A program made the position numbers and the translations under genes. The notes under the pieces were generated by a model, which was not told where the DNA came from, did not search any database, and saw nothing but the letters and a program-made list of their open reading frames with translations. Positions 49,833 through 58,132 of a DNA stretch of 64,000 bases are shown here, piece after piece. Numbering within the stretch: position 1 is the stretch's first letter; the number at the start of each line of letters is the position of its first letter. Origin of the DNA: Stenotrophomonas maltophilia (GTDB lineage Bacteria; Pseudomonadota; Gammaproteobacteria; Xanthomonadales; Xanthomonadaceae); assembly GCA_002364755.1 (NCBI GenBank), contig DEZI01000027.1, positions 1-64,000 on the forward strand, in the 5' to 3' direction.

Positions 49833-49916
49833 GTAGAGTCGACCGTTGGTCGACTGCCTTTCGATCCGCCGCAATGATCGCTGATGGGAGAGCAGTCGAC
49901 TGACAGTCGACTGTAC
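49833..49916. repeat. SMAG-type repeat pair
   Basis: GTAGAGTCGACCGTTGGTCGACT at the left, and agtcgactgacagtcgactgtac at the right, separated by about 35 bp. It lies between fabF and pabB. Confidence 0.75.
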
Positions 49917-49989
49917 CTGTCGGCAGCCGGAGCACCACGGAGCCGCCGCAAGGCGGCTTCCGTGCATCTGAACCCCCGAACTGGCCGCC

Positions 49990-51354
49990 ATGACCCACGC
50001 CCCGCTGATCCACCCGCTGCCGCACCCGATCGACCTGCTGGCCCTGCAGCAGCACGACCCGGCGCGCTTCCCGCTGCTGATGGAATCCACCGCCTCGGGC
50101 ACCGCCCAGGGCCGCTGGAGCCTGCTGCTGGCCGCGCAGGGCGATTGCATGCGTCTGGACGCCGACGGCCAGGTGCGCGACCAGCACGACCTCGTGCAGC
50201 TGGGCAGCTTCCTGCAGGTGCTCGACCGTGCCTGGCAGGCCGCGCGCCTGCCGCATGACGGCAGCCACAGCCTGCCGTTCCGCGGTGGCTGGGCGCTGAT
50301 GCTCGACTACGAAGTGGCCAGCCAGATCGAAACCGTGTTGCCGGCGCGTGCGCGCGATGACGGCCGCCCGACCGCGCTGGCCCTGCGCTGCCCGGCCGCG
50401 CTGCTGCACGACCACGAGAACGACGCCAGCTTCGTCATCGCCGAGGCTGGCGAGCGGGCCCTGCTGGACGCGCTGGTGGCGCAGGCCTCGACCGCGCTGC
50501 CCGAAGCAGGGCAGGGCTGGCAGCCGCCGCAGTCGGTGGGCGAGGACGCACCGCAGCGCTTCACCGACGGCGTGCGCCGGGTGATCGAGTATCTGCGTGC
50601 CGGTGATGTGTTCCAGGTGAACCTGTCGCGACGCTGGAGCGCGCAGTTCGCCGCGCCGGTCAGCCCGCAGGCGCTGTACGCGCAGCTGCGCCGCGCCAAC
50701 CCGGCACCGTTCGCCGGCCTGTTCACCGCGCATGGCCGCCACGTGGTCAGCTCCTCGCCGGAACGGCTGGTGTCGGTGCATGCCGGCCACGCCCAGACCC
50801 GGCCGATTGCCGGCACCCGCCCGCGCTTCGAAGGCGACGACGATGCTGCGCGTATCCAGGAACTGGTCGGCCACCCCAAGGAGCGCGCCGAGCACGTGAT
50901 GCTGATCGACCTGGAGCGCAACGACCTGGGCCGCATCTGCCTGCCCGGCACCGTGGTCGTCGATGAACTGATGACCGTGGAAAGCTATGCCCACGTGCAT
51001 CACATCGTCAGCAACGTCAGCGGCCACCTGCGGCCCGAGGTCACCCCGGGCGAGGTGATCGCCGCGACCTTCCCGGGCGGCACCATCACCGGCTGCCCCA
51101 AGGTGCGCTGCATGCAGATCATCAGCGAGCTGGAACAGGTGCCGCGCGGCGCTTACACCGGTGCCTTCGGCTGGCTGAACCGCGATGGCGACCTGGACCT
51201 GAACATCCTCATCCGCACCGCCGAAGTGGACGGGCACGAAGTGAGCTTCCGTACCGGCGCCGGCATCGTGGTCGACTCGGACCCGGCCAAGGAACTGGAC
51301 GAGACCCGCGCCAAGGCCCGCGGCCTGCTGCGGGCGCTGGGCCAGCAGGGGTAA
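49990..51354 (+). CDS. pabB: Aminodeoxychorismate synthase component I
   Basis: A 454-aa chorismate-binding enzyme that makes 4-amino-4-deoxychorismate for folate. PabB-specific signatures are QTRPIAGTRPRFEGD and GGTITGCPKVRCMQIISELE (PIAGT with the later TGCPK), with LIDLERNDLGRIC and IRTAEVDGHEVSFRTGAGIV. The N-terminal Trp-binding-like domain is present. It sits upstream of mltG-tmk-holB-pilZ, a common fab/pab neighbourhood. Confidence 0.94.
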   Translation: MTHAPLIHPLPHPIDLLALQQHDPARFPLLMESTASGTAQGRWSLLLAAQGDCMRLDADGQVRDQHDLVQLGSFLQVLDRAWQAARLPHDGSHSLPFRGGWALMLDYEVASQIETVLPARARDDGRPTALALRCPAALLHDHENDASFVIAEAGERALLDALVAQASTALPEAGQGWQPPQSVGEDAPQRFTDGVRRVIEYLRAGDVFQVNLSRRWSAQFAAPVSPQALYAQLRRANPAPFAGLFTAHGRHVVSSSPERLVSVHAGHAQTRPIAGTRPRFEGDDDAARIQELVGHPKERAEHVMLIDLERNDLGRICLPGTVVVDELMTVESYAHVHHIVSNVSGHLRPEVTPGEVIAATFPGGTITGCPKVRCMQIISELEQVPRGAYTGAFGWLNRDGDLDLNILIRTAEVDGHEVSFRTGAGIVVDSDPAKELDETRAKARGLLRALGQQG

Positions 51355-51361
51355 CCGGATC

Positions 51362-51548
51362 CCGCCGGGCATGGCTGGTGGGTGCCGACCGTTGGTCGGC
51401 ACGGTCGCCCCCGCCGGGCATGGCCCGGCGCTACCGACGGTTCATCCTCGCATGGCGTGGCTCTACTGCCGGTCGTAGATCCACGCCATGCGTGGATGAA
51501 TCGCCATGGGATCGCCTGGAGCCGGTAGCGCCGGGCCATGCCCGGCGA
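51362..51548. repeat. Cluster of SMAG-type repeats
   Basis: At least five palindromes of three classes: gccgggcatgg (51362), gccgaccgttggtcggc (51383), gccgggcatggcccggcgctac (51413), catggcgtggctctac followed by gtagatccacgccatgcg (51451-51495), and gtagcgccgggccatgcccggcg (51525). Nothing coding is seen between pabB and mltG. Confidence 0.82.
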
Positions 51549-51637
51549 GCGAAGCGGGGTTGGGGGCCACCGCGGTCATGACCCCACACCACCCGGCACG
51601 GTATCCTGCACGGCGGAATCGCATTCAGAGGTAGTCC

Positions 51638-52699
51638 ATGGCGGGAGCCAAGCGCGGGTGTCTGTTCGTGGTCACGCTGGTGGTGGTACTGGGCGCCGTC
51701 CTCGCCGGCGCGGGCGCGTGGTTCTTCTACCAGCAAGGCCAGTTCGCAGACCGCCACATCACCCCGTCCGCCGAGAGCGTGGTCATCGCCAGCGGCGATG
51801 GCATGAACAGCGTGCTGCGCAAGCTGCGCGAGGCCGGCGTGGACGAAGGCCAGGACACCCAGTGGCAGCTGCTGGCCCGCCAGCTTGATGCCGCCGGCAA
51901 GCTGAAGGTGGGTGAGTACGCGCTGGACAACAGCCTGACCCCGCGCGAGCTGCTGCTGCGCATGCGTGCCGGCAAGGTGCTGCAGCACCGCGTCACCATT
52001 GTCGAAGGCTGGAACATCCGCCAGGTGCGTGCCGCGCTGAAGCGCGCCGAGCCGCTGCTGCACACCACCGACACCCTGGATGACGCCGCGCTGATGCAGC
52101 GCCTGGGCTTCGGCGGCCAGCACCCGGAAGGCCGCTTCCTGCCGGAGACCTACGTCTACCAGCGCGGCGACAGTGACATGGACGTGCTCAAGCGTGCCCA
52201 TGCCGCGATGGAAAAGGCGCTGGACGAGGCCTGGGAAAGCCGCGCCGCCGACCTGCCGATCAACAGCCCGTATGAACTGCTGACGATGGCCTCGATCATC
52301 GAAAAGGAAACCGCGCTGGCCAGCGAGCGCCCGCAGATTGCCGGTGTGTTCATGCGCCGCCTGAAGATCGGCATGCGCTTGCAGACTGATCCCACTGTCA
52401 TCTACGGCATCGGCACGGCCTACGACGGCAACATCCGCCGCCGCGACCTGACCACCGATACGCCCTACAACACCTACACCCGTGCGGGCCTGACCCCGAC
52501 CCCGATCGCCATGCCCAGCCGCGATGCGCTGATTGCCGCCGCCCAGCCGGCCGCCGGCGATGCGCTGTACTTCGTCGCCGTGGGCGATGGCAGTGGCGCG
52601 CACGTGTTCTCGCCCAGCCTGGACCAGCACAACGCCGCCGTAGCCCGCTACCTGCAGCAGCTGCGCCAGCAACGTATCAAGGAGACCCCGGCGCAATGA
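51638..52699 (+). CDS. mltG: Endolytic transglycosylase MltG
   Basis: A 353-aa YceG-family protein. One N-terminal transmembrane helix (LFVVTLVVVLGAVLAGAGAW) anchors a periplasmic LysM-like and catalytic domain. The catalytic Glu is in TMASIIEKETALASERP, followed by KIGMRLQTDPTVIYG and NTYTRAGLTPTPI. It cuts new glycan strands and sets their length. The stop overlaps tmk (ATGA). Confidence 0.95.
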   Translation: MAGAKRGCLFVVTLVVVLGAVLAGAGAWFFYQQGQFADRHITPSAESVVIASGDGMNSVLRKLREAGVDEGQDTQWQLLARQLDAAGKLKVGEYALDNSLTPRELLLRMRAGKVLQHRVTIVEGWNIRQVRAALKRAEPLLHTTDTLDDAALMQRLGFGGQHPEGRFLPETYVYQRGDSDMDVLKRAHAAMEKALDEAWESRAADLPINSPYELLTMASIIEKETALASERPQIAGVFMRRLKIGMRLQTDPTVIYGIGTAYDGNIRRRDLTTDTPYNTYTRAGLTPTPIAMPSRDALIAAAQPAAGDALYFVAVGDGSGAHVFSPSLDQHNAAVARYLQQLRQQRIKETPAQ

Positions 52700-53361
52700 G
52701 TTCCGCGCTGCTTCGCCACCCGCGTTTCGTCAGCCTGGAAGGCGGCGAGGGCGCGGGCAAGACCACCGTCATCAACGCCATCCGCGATTGCCTGCACAGC
52801 CACGGCCATGAGGTCCTGCTGACCCGCGAGCCGGGCGGTACGCCGCTGGCCGAGCGCATACGCGGTCTGGTGCTGAAGCCCGACGCTGAGATCGCCGCCG
52901 AACCGCTCAGTGCCGAAGCCGAGCTGCTGCTGGTGTTCGCCGCACGCGCCCAGCACGTGCGCCAGGTCATCCAGCCGGCACTGCAGCGCGGCGCCTATGT
53001 GCTGAGTGATCGCTTCACTGATTCCAGCTATGCCTACCAGGGCGGTGGCCGTGGCCTCGACCCGCAGTGGATTGCCGACCTGGAGCGCCGCGCCGTCGGC
53101 CTGCTGCCGGGCCTGACCCTCCTGCTGGATGTGGACGTGGCCGTGGGCCGCGCCCGCGCCAATGGACGCGACCTGTGGCCGGACCGCATCGAAAGCGAGC
53201 AGGACGATTTCTTCCAGCGCGTGCGCGAAGTCTTCCGCAGCCGCGCCCAGCAGGATCCGCAGCGCTTCGCCCTGATCGATGCCGGCCAAGTGCAGGAACG
53301 CGTGGCCGCCGATGTGGTGGCCAGCGTCGAACGCTGGTTGCAGGCCGGGGAGGGCGCATGA
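52696..53361 (+). CDS. tmk: Thymidylate kinase
   Basis: A 221-aa kinase that makes dTDP from dTMP. The P-loop is FVSLEGGEGAGKTTVINAIR; the DR(Y/F) motif is VLSDRFTDSSYAYQGGGRGL, and LLTREPGGTPLAERIR binds dTMP. The P-loop lacks the basic residue of yeast-type enzymes, as is usual for bacterial type II. It overlaps mltG and holB by 4 bp each. Confidence 0.96.
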   Translation: MSSALLRHPRFVSLEGGEGAGKTTVINAIRDCLHSHGHEVLLTREPGGTPLAERIRGLVLKPDAEIAAEPLSAEAELLLVFAARAQHVRQVIQPALQRGAYVLSDRFTDSSYAYQGGGRGLDPQWIADLERRAVGLLPGLTLLLDVDVAVGRARANGRDLWPDRIESEQDDFFQRVREVFRSRAQQDPQRFALIDAGQVQERVAADVVASVERWLQAGEGA

Positions 53362-54311
53362 GCTTCTCGCCCTGGCAGCAGCGCGCCTTCGACCAGACCG
53401 TCGCTGCACTGGATGCCGATCGCCTTGGCCATGGCCTGCTGATCTGCGGCCCGGCCGGGCTGGGCAAGCGCGAGGTTGCGCTGGCCCTGGCCGACCACGT
53501 GCTGGCCCGTGGCGATGCCGCGCACGCCACGCGCACCCGCCAGCTGATCGCCGCCGGTACCCATCCGGACCTGCAGCTGGTCAGCTTCATTCCGAACAAG
53601 AGCGGCGACAAACTGCGCACCGAGATCGTCATCGAACAGGTGCGCGAGATCACCAACAAGCTGGCCCTGACCCCGCAGTACGGCGTGGCCCAGGTGGTGA
53701 TCGTCGACCCGGCCGATGCCATCAACCGCTCGGCCGCCAACGCGCTGCTGAAGACCCTGGAAGAACCGCAGCCCGGCCGCTACCTGTGGCTGATCAGCAG
53801 CGACCCGGCGCGCCTGCCGCAGACCGTGCGCAGCCGCTGCCAGCGCCTGGAATTCAAGCTGCCGCCGCGCGATGAAGCGATGGCCTGGCTGCAGCAGCAG
53901 GGCCACAGCGAAGCCTCCGCGCGCGAAGCGCTGGACGCGGCGCGCGGCCATCCCGGCCAGGCCGACAACTGGCTGCGCGAAGACGGCCTGAGCCTGCGCC
54001 GCGACGTCGGCCGCGAGCTGGAACAGCTGGCTGCCGGCAAGACCGGTGCGGTGGAGCTGGCGCAGAAGTGGTGCGGCGATGAAAACGCGGCGCTGCGCCT
54101 GCGCTTCGCCGCCGATCTGGCGCTGGCCCAGGCCAGCACCGATGCCTTGACCGCGCCGGACCGATTGCACAAGCTTGCAGCCTGGTTCGATGCGGCCAAC
54201 CGCACCCGCGACCTGCTGCGCACCACCGTGCGTGCAGATCTTGCAGTGGTCGAGTTGCTGCTGGCCTGGAACAAGGTGAACGAGCGGCCTGCCGCAAGGG
54301 GAAATCGATGA
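53358..54311 (+). CDS. holB: DNA polymerase III delta' subunit
   Basis: A 317-aa clamp-loader subunit. It has a degenerate P-loop GLLICGPAGLGKREVALALA, then VVIVDPADAINRSAANALLK, and sensor 1/SRC motif LISSDPARLPQTVRSRCQRL. The zinc-binding Cys of other DnaX-family proteins are absent. It starts inside the tmk stop (ATGA) and ends overlapping pilZ by 4 bp. The frame is open upstream in tmk but family members begin at SFSPWQQRAF. Confidence 0.94.
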   Translation: MSFSPWQQRAFDQTVAALDADRLGHGLLICGPAGLGKREVALALADHVLARGDAAHATRTRQLIAAGTHPDLQLVSFIPNKSGDKLRTEIVIEQVREITNKLALTPQYGVAQVVIVDPADAINRSAANALLKTLEEPQPGRYLWLISSDPARLPQTVRSRCQRLEFKLPPRDEAMAWLQQQGHSEASAREALDAARGHPGQADNWLREDGLSLRRDVGRELEQLAAGKTGAVELAQKWCGDENAALRLRFAADLALAQASTDALTAPDRLHKLAAWFDAANRTRDLLRTTVRADLAVVELLLAWNKVNERPAARGNR

Positions 54312-54661
54312 GTGCCAGCAACGCCCGCCAGGGCATCCTGTCCCTGGCTGTAAAGGACAAAGCCGCGCTGTACAGCGCGTACATGCCGTTCGTGAAGAAT
54401 GGCGGCGTCTTCGTGCCCACGCCCAAGCGCTACTTCCTGGGCGACGAGGTGTTCCTGCTGCTGACCCTGCCCGATTCCAGCGAGCGCCTGCCGGTGGCCG
54501 GCAAGGTGATCTGGGTGACCCCGGCCGGCGCACAGGGCAACCGCGTGGCCGGCATCGGCGTGCAGCTGGCCGACGGCCAGGAAGGCGAGAACGTGCGCCA
54601 CAAGATCGAGACCCTGCTGGCCGGCCTGACCAGCTCGGACAAGCCGACGCACACGATGTGA
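54308..54661 (+). CDS. pilZ: PilZ-domain protein (type IV pilus PilZ)
   Basis: A 117-aa PilZ, the same length as the Xanthomonas orthologue. It reads MSASNARQGILSLAVKDKAA, then PFVKNGGVFVPTPKRYFLGD and LPVAGKVIWVTPAGAQGNRVAGIGVQL. The RxxxR motif for c-di-GMP is missing, as in canonical type IV pilus PilZ, which works through PilB/FimX contacts. The gene order holB-pilZ is conserved in pseudomonads and xanthomonads. Confidence 0.93.
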   Translation: MSASNARQGILSLAVKDKAALYSAYMPFVKNGGVFVPTPKRYFLGDEVFLLLTLPDSSERLPVAGKVIWVTPAGAQGNRVAGIGVQLADGQEGENVRHKIETLLAGLTSSDKPTHTM

Positions 54662-54662
54662 G

Positions 54663-54688
54663 GTAGCGCCGGGCCATGCCCGGCGGCG
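54663..54688 (+). repeat. Single SMAG-type unit
   Basis: GTAGCGCCGGGCCATGCCCGGCG directly after the pilZ stop. It may serve as the operon's end structure. Confidence 0.75.
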
Positions 54689-54725
54689 CCTTCGAAACAC
54701 CCGTGAACACAAACGTGAAAAACTG

Positions 54726-54753
54726 TTGACGGCCCCTGAAAAGCCCCTATAAT
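54726..54753 (+). promoter_or_regulatory. Strong sigma70 promoter of tRNA-Val(CAC)
   Basis: TTGACG (54726-54731) and TATAAT (54748-54753) are 16 bp apart, 20 bp before the tRNA. Both hexamers are near consensus. Confidence 0.85.
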
Positions 54754-54773
54754 GAGCGGCTCAGCAACACACC

Positions 54774-54848
54774 GGGCGGTTAGCTCAGCGGTAGAGCATT
54801 GCCTTCACACGGCAAGGGTCACAGGTTCGATCCCTGTACCGCCCACCA
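54774..54848 (+). tRNA. tRNA-Val (anticodon CAC)
   Basis: A 75-nt tRNA. Acceptor GGGCGGT pairs with ACCGCCC. The anticodon arm TTGCC-TTCACAC-GGCAA gives CAC, reading GUG. T loop GGTTCGATCCC and an encoded CCA are present. A degenerate copy of the 3' end recurs at 58021-58052, marking an old insertion site. Confidence 0.97.
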
Positions 54849-54853
54849 AATAG

Positions 54854-54906
54854 ATCACCTGATTTTTTCAGGTGATATGAAGAAGCCGGCCTTGAGCCGG
54901 CTTTTT
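54854..54906 (+). terminator. Two consecutive hairpins after tRNA-Val
   Basis: First ATCACCTGA/TCAGGTGAT around a T-rich loop (54854-54876), then AAGCCGGC/GCCGGCTT with a T5 tail (54883-54906). The second is a good intrinsic terminator. Confidence 0.8.
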
Positions 54907-54936
54907 CGTAAGTGCAGTAAGCATCCGGACCGATCG

Positions 54937-55158
54937 ATGAGTTCTCAGCTCTGCCTTTCCCGCGACGAGATCCGGGAGCTAAACCGTACGCCGCAGTGTG
55001 CCGCAGATCCGATTCCTGCATCAGAATGGCATCAATACATCGACGCTCACGGCTGGCCCGTGGTGCTGCGTTCTGCAGTCCGAGTCAGTGCAGGAAAGCC
55101 AGCGGCCACGATGGCACCTTGGGTGTCAGATAGATGGAAAGAGATGTCGAACCGGTAA
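54937..55158 (+). CDS. DUF4224-like small protein, probably damaged
   Basis: A 73-aa frame beginning MSSQLCLSRDEIRELNRTPQ and ending with YIDAHGWPVVLRSAVR and RWKEMSNR. This matches DUF4224 proteins, small partners encoded next to tyrosine integrases of tRNA-directed elements. The middle (ADPIPASEWH) does not fit, but the +1 frame over the same bases reads QIRFLHQNGI, the expected family sequence. Two compensating indels have therefore scrambled about ten codons. It may be non-functional. The integrase that should be adjacent is missing. Confidence 0.6.
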   Translation: MSSQLCLSRDEIRELNRTPQCAADPIPASEWHQYIDAHGWPVVLRSAVRVSAGKPAATMAPWVSDRWKEMSNR

Positions 55159-55224
55159 AAGCTTTGCTGAAATCTGGTCACGTTTGTTCCCGTCATAGTT
55201 AAAGCGGACTACAGGGGGCGTTGC

Positions 55225-55884
55225 ATGGCGCCGAGCAGTGGGAATTTCATCCTTAGCGAGTTCCAGCAGAGCATCATTGCTCTGCAGGGCCTCAAGAACA
55301 AACTTGAGCCAGCAGTTCGCTCGTTCAAGCGGCACTCGGCGGATAAGGAGGCTCGCATCGTGATTGTCGAGCGTATCCACATCCTCGTTTGTAGCTTTCT
55401 CGATGAGTGGGGTGTCTTTACCTGGGAATGTCGGAAAGTCGGCTTCCACGAGCCTCTAGACACCGCGATGCCGGCATTGAAGCGGATTCGAATCTGGAGA
55501 GGCTTGGATAAGGTTCGATCCTCGCTGCTGGCGCATCCCTTTCGCAATAAATCCAACGTCCTGGTTAACCCTGGAAGCCTGTACGGAGTAGGTAAGTCAC
55601 CGAGCCGCAACGCGGAGGTCTGCCTTCTCGGCGAGTGTGCCATCTACGCATGCGCTGTCGCGGCAGCGTTTACGCAGGAAGAGCACGCGCGGGCGATGGC
55701 GATCCTTGGCGATCACTGGCCCGACATTGACCCCGGCCCAAGTGGCGTGGATACCTTGGGCGAGGTTGACTCAGAGATTGGTGCTGTCCGAGCAGCGATT
55801 CTGGTAATGGAGCCGGCGCTCGCGCTGGTGTTTGATGGGAAGGTTGCTTCATTTGAAGCTGCCCGACGAGCGACAGCTTCTTGA
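55225..55884 (+). CDS. Hypothetical protein with a HEPN-like R-x5-H motif
   Basis: A 219-aa protein I do not recognise. It is mostly helical, with no signal peptide or membrane segment. LDKVRSSLLAHPFRNK contains R-S-S-L-L-A-H, an R-x5-H spacing like the HEPN RNase motif (R-x4-6-H), followed by a late helical region (LLGECAIYACAVAAAF). The start ATG has a run of G eight bases upstream. Its location in a small island beside a DUF262/HNH gene would fit a defence role, but this is only a guess. Confidence 0.55.
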   Translation: MAPSSGNFILSEFQQSIIALQGLKNKLEPAVRSFKRHSADKEARIVIVERIHILVCSFLDEWGVFTWECRKVGFHEPLDTAMPALKRIRIWRGLDKVRSSLLAHPFRNKSNVLVNPGSLYGVGKSPSRNAEVCLLGECAIYACAVAAAFTQEEHARAMAILGDHWPDIDPGPSGVDTLGEVDSEIGAVRAAILVMEPALALVFDGKVASFEAARRATAS

Positions 55885-56115
55885 TCCGTTCGATAGCCTA
55901 AGCTACTCGTGTATGAAAGCACCCTAGAAATCGGTTGCCCTCCAAATTTCTAATCTCCTTGGCGTTTTTAGCCATTTCTCTCTGATGCATGCAAAAGCTG
56001 GCTTCCTGAAATCGCGTATTGCGTCAAGTATTCTGCCTGGTTGCGCTGGCTCAGCTTGGTCCTCCGCAATATGCATTCTTGGGCATTGAGGAGTCCGTCG
56101 GTTGTGTTAAACGAA

Positions 56116-56140
56116 GCGGGGCGCCTAAGTAGCGCCCCGC
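56116..56140 (-). terminator. Probable terminator of the DUF262 gene
   Basis: GCGGGGCGC pairs with GCGCCCCGC around a 7-nt loop, 30 bp after the minus-strand stop, followed on that strand by ttcgttt. The region 55885-56169 otherwise shows nothing. Confidence 0.6.
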
Positions 56141-56169
56141 CAAAAGCCTAGATGAAGCCGTGCGAACGG

Positions 56170-57768
56170 TCAGTGCCCATCACAGAGTTCGGTGCCTCGC
56201 GCAGCCAAAATTTCCGACCGAGCAGCGATGAAGTCGGCATAGCTGGCGGTCGCGTAAGCGAACGCTGATGGCGCCGGCAAAAAATTGCTTCCGAATACTT
56301 TGTCCGCTCTGCCACCGTGAGCAGTGGCTAGGTTGAACAGATAGACGGTGGGGTCGTCATCACTTATCTGCTTATTGGATTCGGCGCTCAGCATGCATAT
56401 GTTGCACGCCAAGTTGTCGTCTATCTTCTCTTTGTTTTTCTTTAAGAATGCTCGCGGGTAAACATGGTGGTACTCCTTCTTGTTGAATGCAGAGAGTGCT
56501 GTGGCGACGTCGACTTTTGTCCCTGTCACTAAGTTGAGAGGGTGCTGAAGCGCGAGCGCAAGTAGAAATGCTCTCGAGCGCGATGCATTGCTGCGAAACG
56601 TGACCTGCTGCCAATCGCTGGCACCTGGTGCTGTGCCGAAGTCGGTTGGAGAGCCGGTCGCATCCAAGACAAAGGCACGGACCTTCAATAGGTCGTTAGA
56701 GACAAACGCCTCACCGCCAACTTTGTATCTTTCGGAGAAGGACGCGCGCCAGAACCATTGTTTGAGACGAACTATTTCATTGTGATCTAACTTCGGCTTC
56801 TTGGAGAAGATCTCAGTGATAATTACCACAATTGCTTGGTATGAGAGGAAATCCCAGCTATGAATTCTGAATTCCGTGCTGAGTAGATCAACAGTCTTTA
56901 GTAGCGACTGTTTCGTGCTTGCAGTAAGTACGCCAAGTTTAATTTCATCGAGATCACGAAGGCTGCGCAATGCTGCATCCTTGATGCTGCCAAATTCGAC
57001 GGCAGAGAGGCACTTCAAGATCGTTGTTTTGTCTATGTCGCCAAAGCCCTTCGGCTGAAGGGATGCTGCAATCTCTTCAACTTTTTCGTCGAGGTCAAAG
57101 CCGTTTGACCAAGTGGCGGCAACCATCAGATCGTAGGTGCTCAGCTTCGTGCCAGAGCTATTGATTCGCTCGAAAATTGGGCATACCTCGACAACGTCCA
57201 AATCTTTGAGGATGACTGTAGGAATTTTATAAGTGGTGAATGCTCTAATTAGCTGATCTAAACGTGCCTGGAGAACATCTTTGTCATCATGCGTTTGAAG
57301 TGCAGTGCGGAAATCCAGTAAGGCAGTCGTTTCATAAAGTTTGCGAAGCGGAAATACTGTGATTCCCGCCGGGATCGTTCCCTGTGGAGCGAACTTTTCA
57401 GTTTCAAGATCATAGACTGCCTTGAATCCAGCGGCCGTTACTGGGGCTCCGAGGCAGGAATAAACGACGGTCAATCGCTGCTGCCCATCCAGCACGTAAT
57501 CTGTGGGCGTAATGTCGTCAGTCTCAGGAAGAATGAAGTCTCCAAAACTCCTTTCTGTGTTCAGTTTCGTTGGCGTTCTCCAAATGAGAATGCTCCCGAT
57601 TGGATAGCTATTGACAATGCTGTCTAATAGTTTCAGTGCTTGCTCGTCATCCCATACGTATGGCCTTTGGAACTTTGGGATTTTGATGCGACCCTGTTTT
57701 ATGTCCTCAAGGAGTGAGGAGAAATAGACCGTGTCGGTGCTAAGCCTGTTTGAGATGTTTGTTGCCAT
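56170..57768 (-). CDS. DUF262 domain protein with C-terminal HNH (GmrSD-like)
   Basis: A 532-aa protein. DUF262 is N-terminal: GRIKIPKFQRPYVWDDEQAL, NSYPIGSILIWR, and the nucleotide site YVLDGQQRLTVVYSCLG. The later FERINSSGTKLSTYDLMVAA is also conserved. Near the C-terminus a DUF1524/HNH-like site is EYHHVYPRAFLKKN, followed by ACNICMLSAESNKQIS. This is the GmrSD pattern of modification-dependent restriction enzymes. ATG 57768 is chosen because AGGAGGG precedes it; a longer frame to 57849 exists. It is alone on this strand and has lower GC than the backbone. Confidence 0.85.
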   Translation of the reverse strand: MATNISNRLSTDTVYFSSLLEDIKQGRIKIPKFQRPYVWDDEQALKLLDSIVNSYPIGSILIWRTPTKLNTERSFGDFILPETDDITPTDYVLDGQQRLTVVYSCLGAPVTAAGFKAVYDLETEKFAPQGTIPAGITVFPLRKLYETTALLDFRTALQTHDDKDVLQARLDQLIRAFTTYKIPTVILKDLDVVEVCPIFERINSSGTKLSTYDLMVAATWSNGFDLDEKVEEIAASLQPKGFGDIDKTTILKCLSAVEFGSIKDAALRSLRDLDEIKLGVLTASTKQSLLKTVDLLSTEFRIHSWDFLSYQAIVVIITEIFSKKPKLDHNEIVRLKQWFWRASFSERYKVGGEAFVSNDLLKVRAFVLDATGSPTDFGTAPGASDWQQVTFRSNASRSRAFLLALALQHPLNLVTGTKVDVATALSAFNKKEYHHVYPRAFLKKNKEKIDDNLACNICMLSAESNKQISDDDPTVYLFNLATAHGGRADKVFGSNFLPAPSAFAYATASYADFIAARSEILAARGTELCDGH

Positions 57769-58020
57769 TGGGTCCCTCCTGTGGAGCATGCATCTTACTT
57801 CGGTCGGAGGTTCAAGTGTGAGCAGTTCATCTGGATGCAAAGAACTCACTTAAATGCATTTTCACAGATATCGATTGATTCCAAGGACCGAAGCTCGAAG
57901 TAAGAATCCAAGAGGTCGTCGCGCCTGATCGTGCGGCAGTACCTGTTGGCCAAATGTGCCCTTGGTCAGATCTAGAGCTCATTATCCTGGTGGCGCTGTT
58001 CCCGAATGCGGTGGCCAGAA

Positions 58021-58052
58021 AAAGGCACATGTTCGATCCCTGCACCGCCTAT
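58021..58052 (+). other. Degenerate attR: relic of the tRNA-Val 3' end
   Basis: gttcgatccctgcaccgcc (58031-58049) matches the tRNA's gttcgatccctgtaccgcc with one mismatch; the bases before it (ggcacat) also resemble the tRNA's gtcacag. The CCA is lost. Region 57769-58020 before it shows no gene. Confidence 0.7.
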
Positions 58053-58132
58053 GGTGCTTCAGGTTGACGTAATCATCCGCGCTACAGCTCTCTTCTGCTC
58101 GCGACTCCCTTAGATGCTGAGCTGACTGAGAA

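Larger units (their letters stand above)
54849..58055. mobile_element. Small decayed integrative element at tRNA-Val(CAC)
   Basis: About 3.2 kb between the tRNA and a degenerate copy of its 3' end. It has clearly lower GC (one sampled line in the DUF262 gene has 24 G+C of 60), a DUF4224-like relic typical of integrase neighbourhoods, an unknown HEPN-like gene and a DUF262/HNH protein. No integrase is left, and the right att copy has several mismatches, so it is old and fixed. Confidence 0.65.

Noticed and set aside
48556..51402. 948-codon minus-strand frame opposite fabF and pabB
   Set aside because: Third-position GC shadow of two well-identified genes; its translation is rich in Gly, His, Gln and Ala without recognisable domains.
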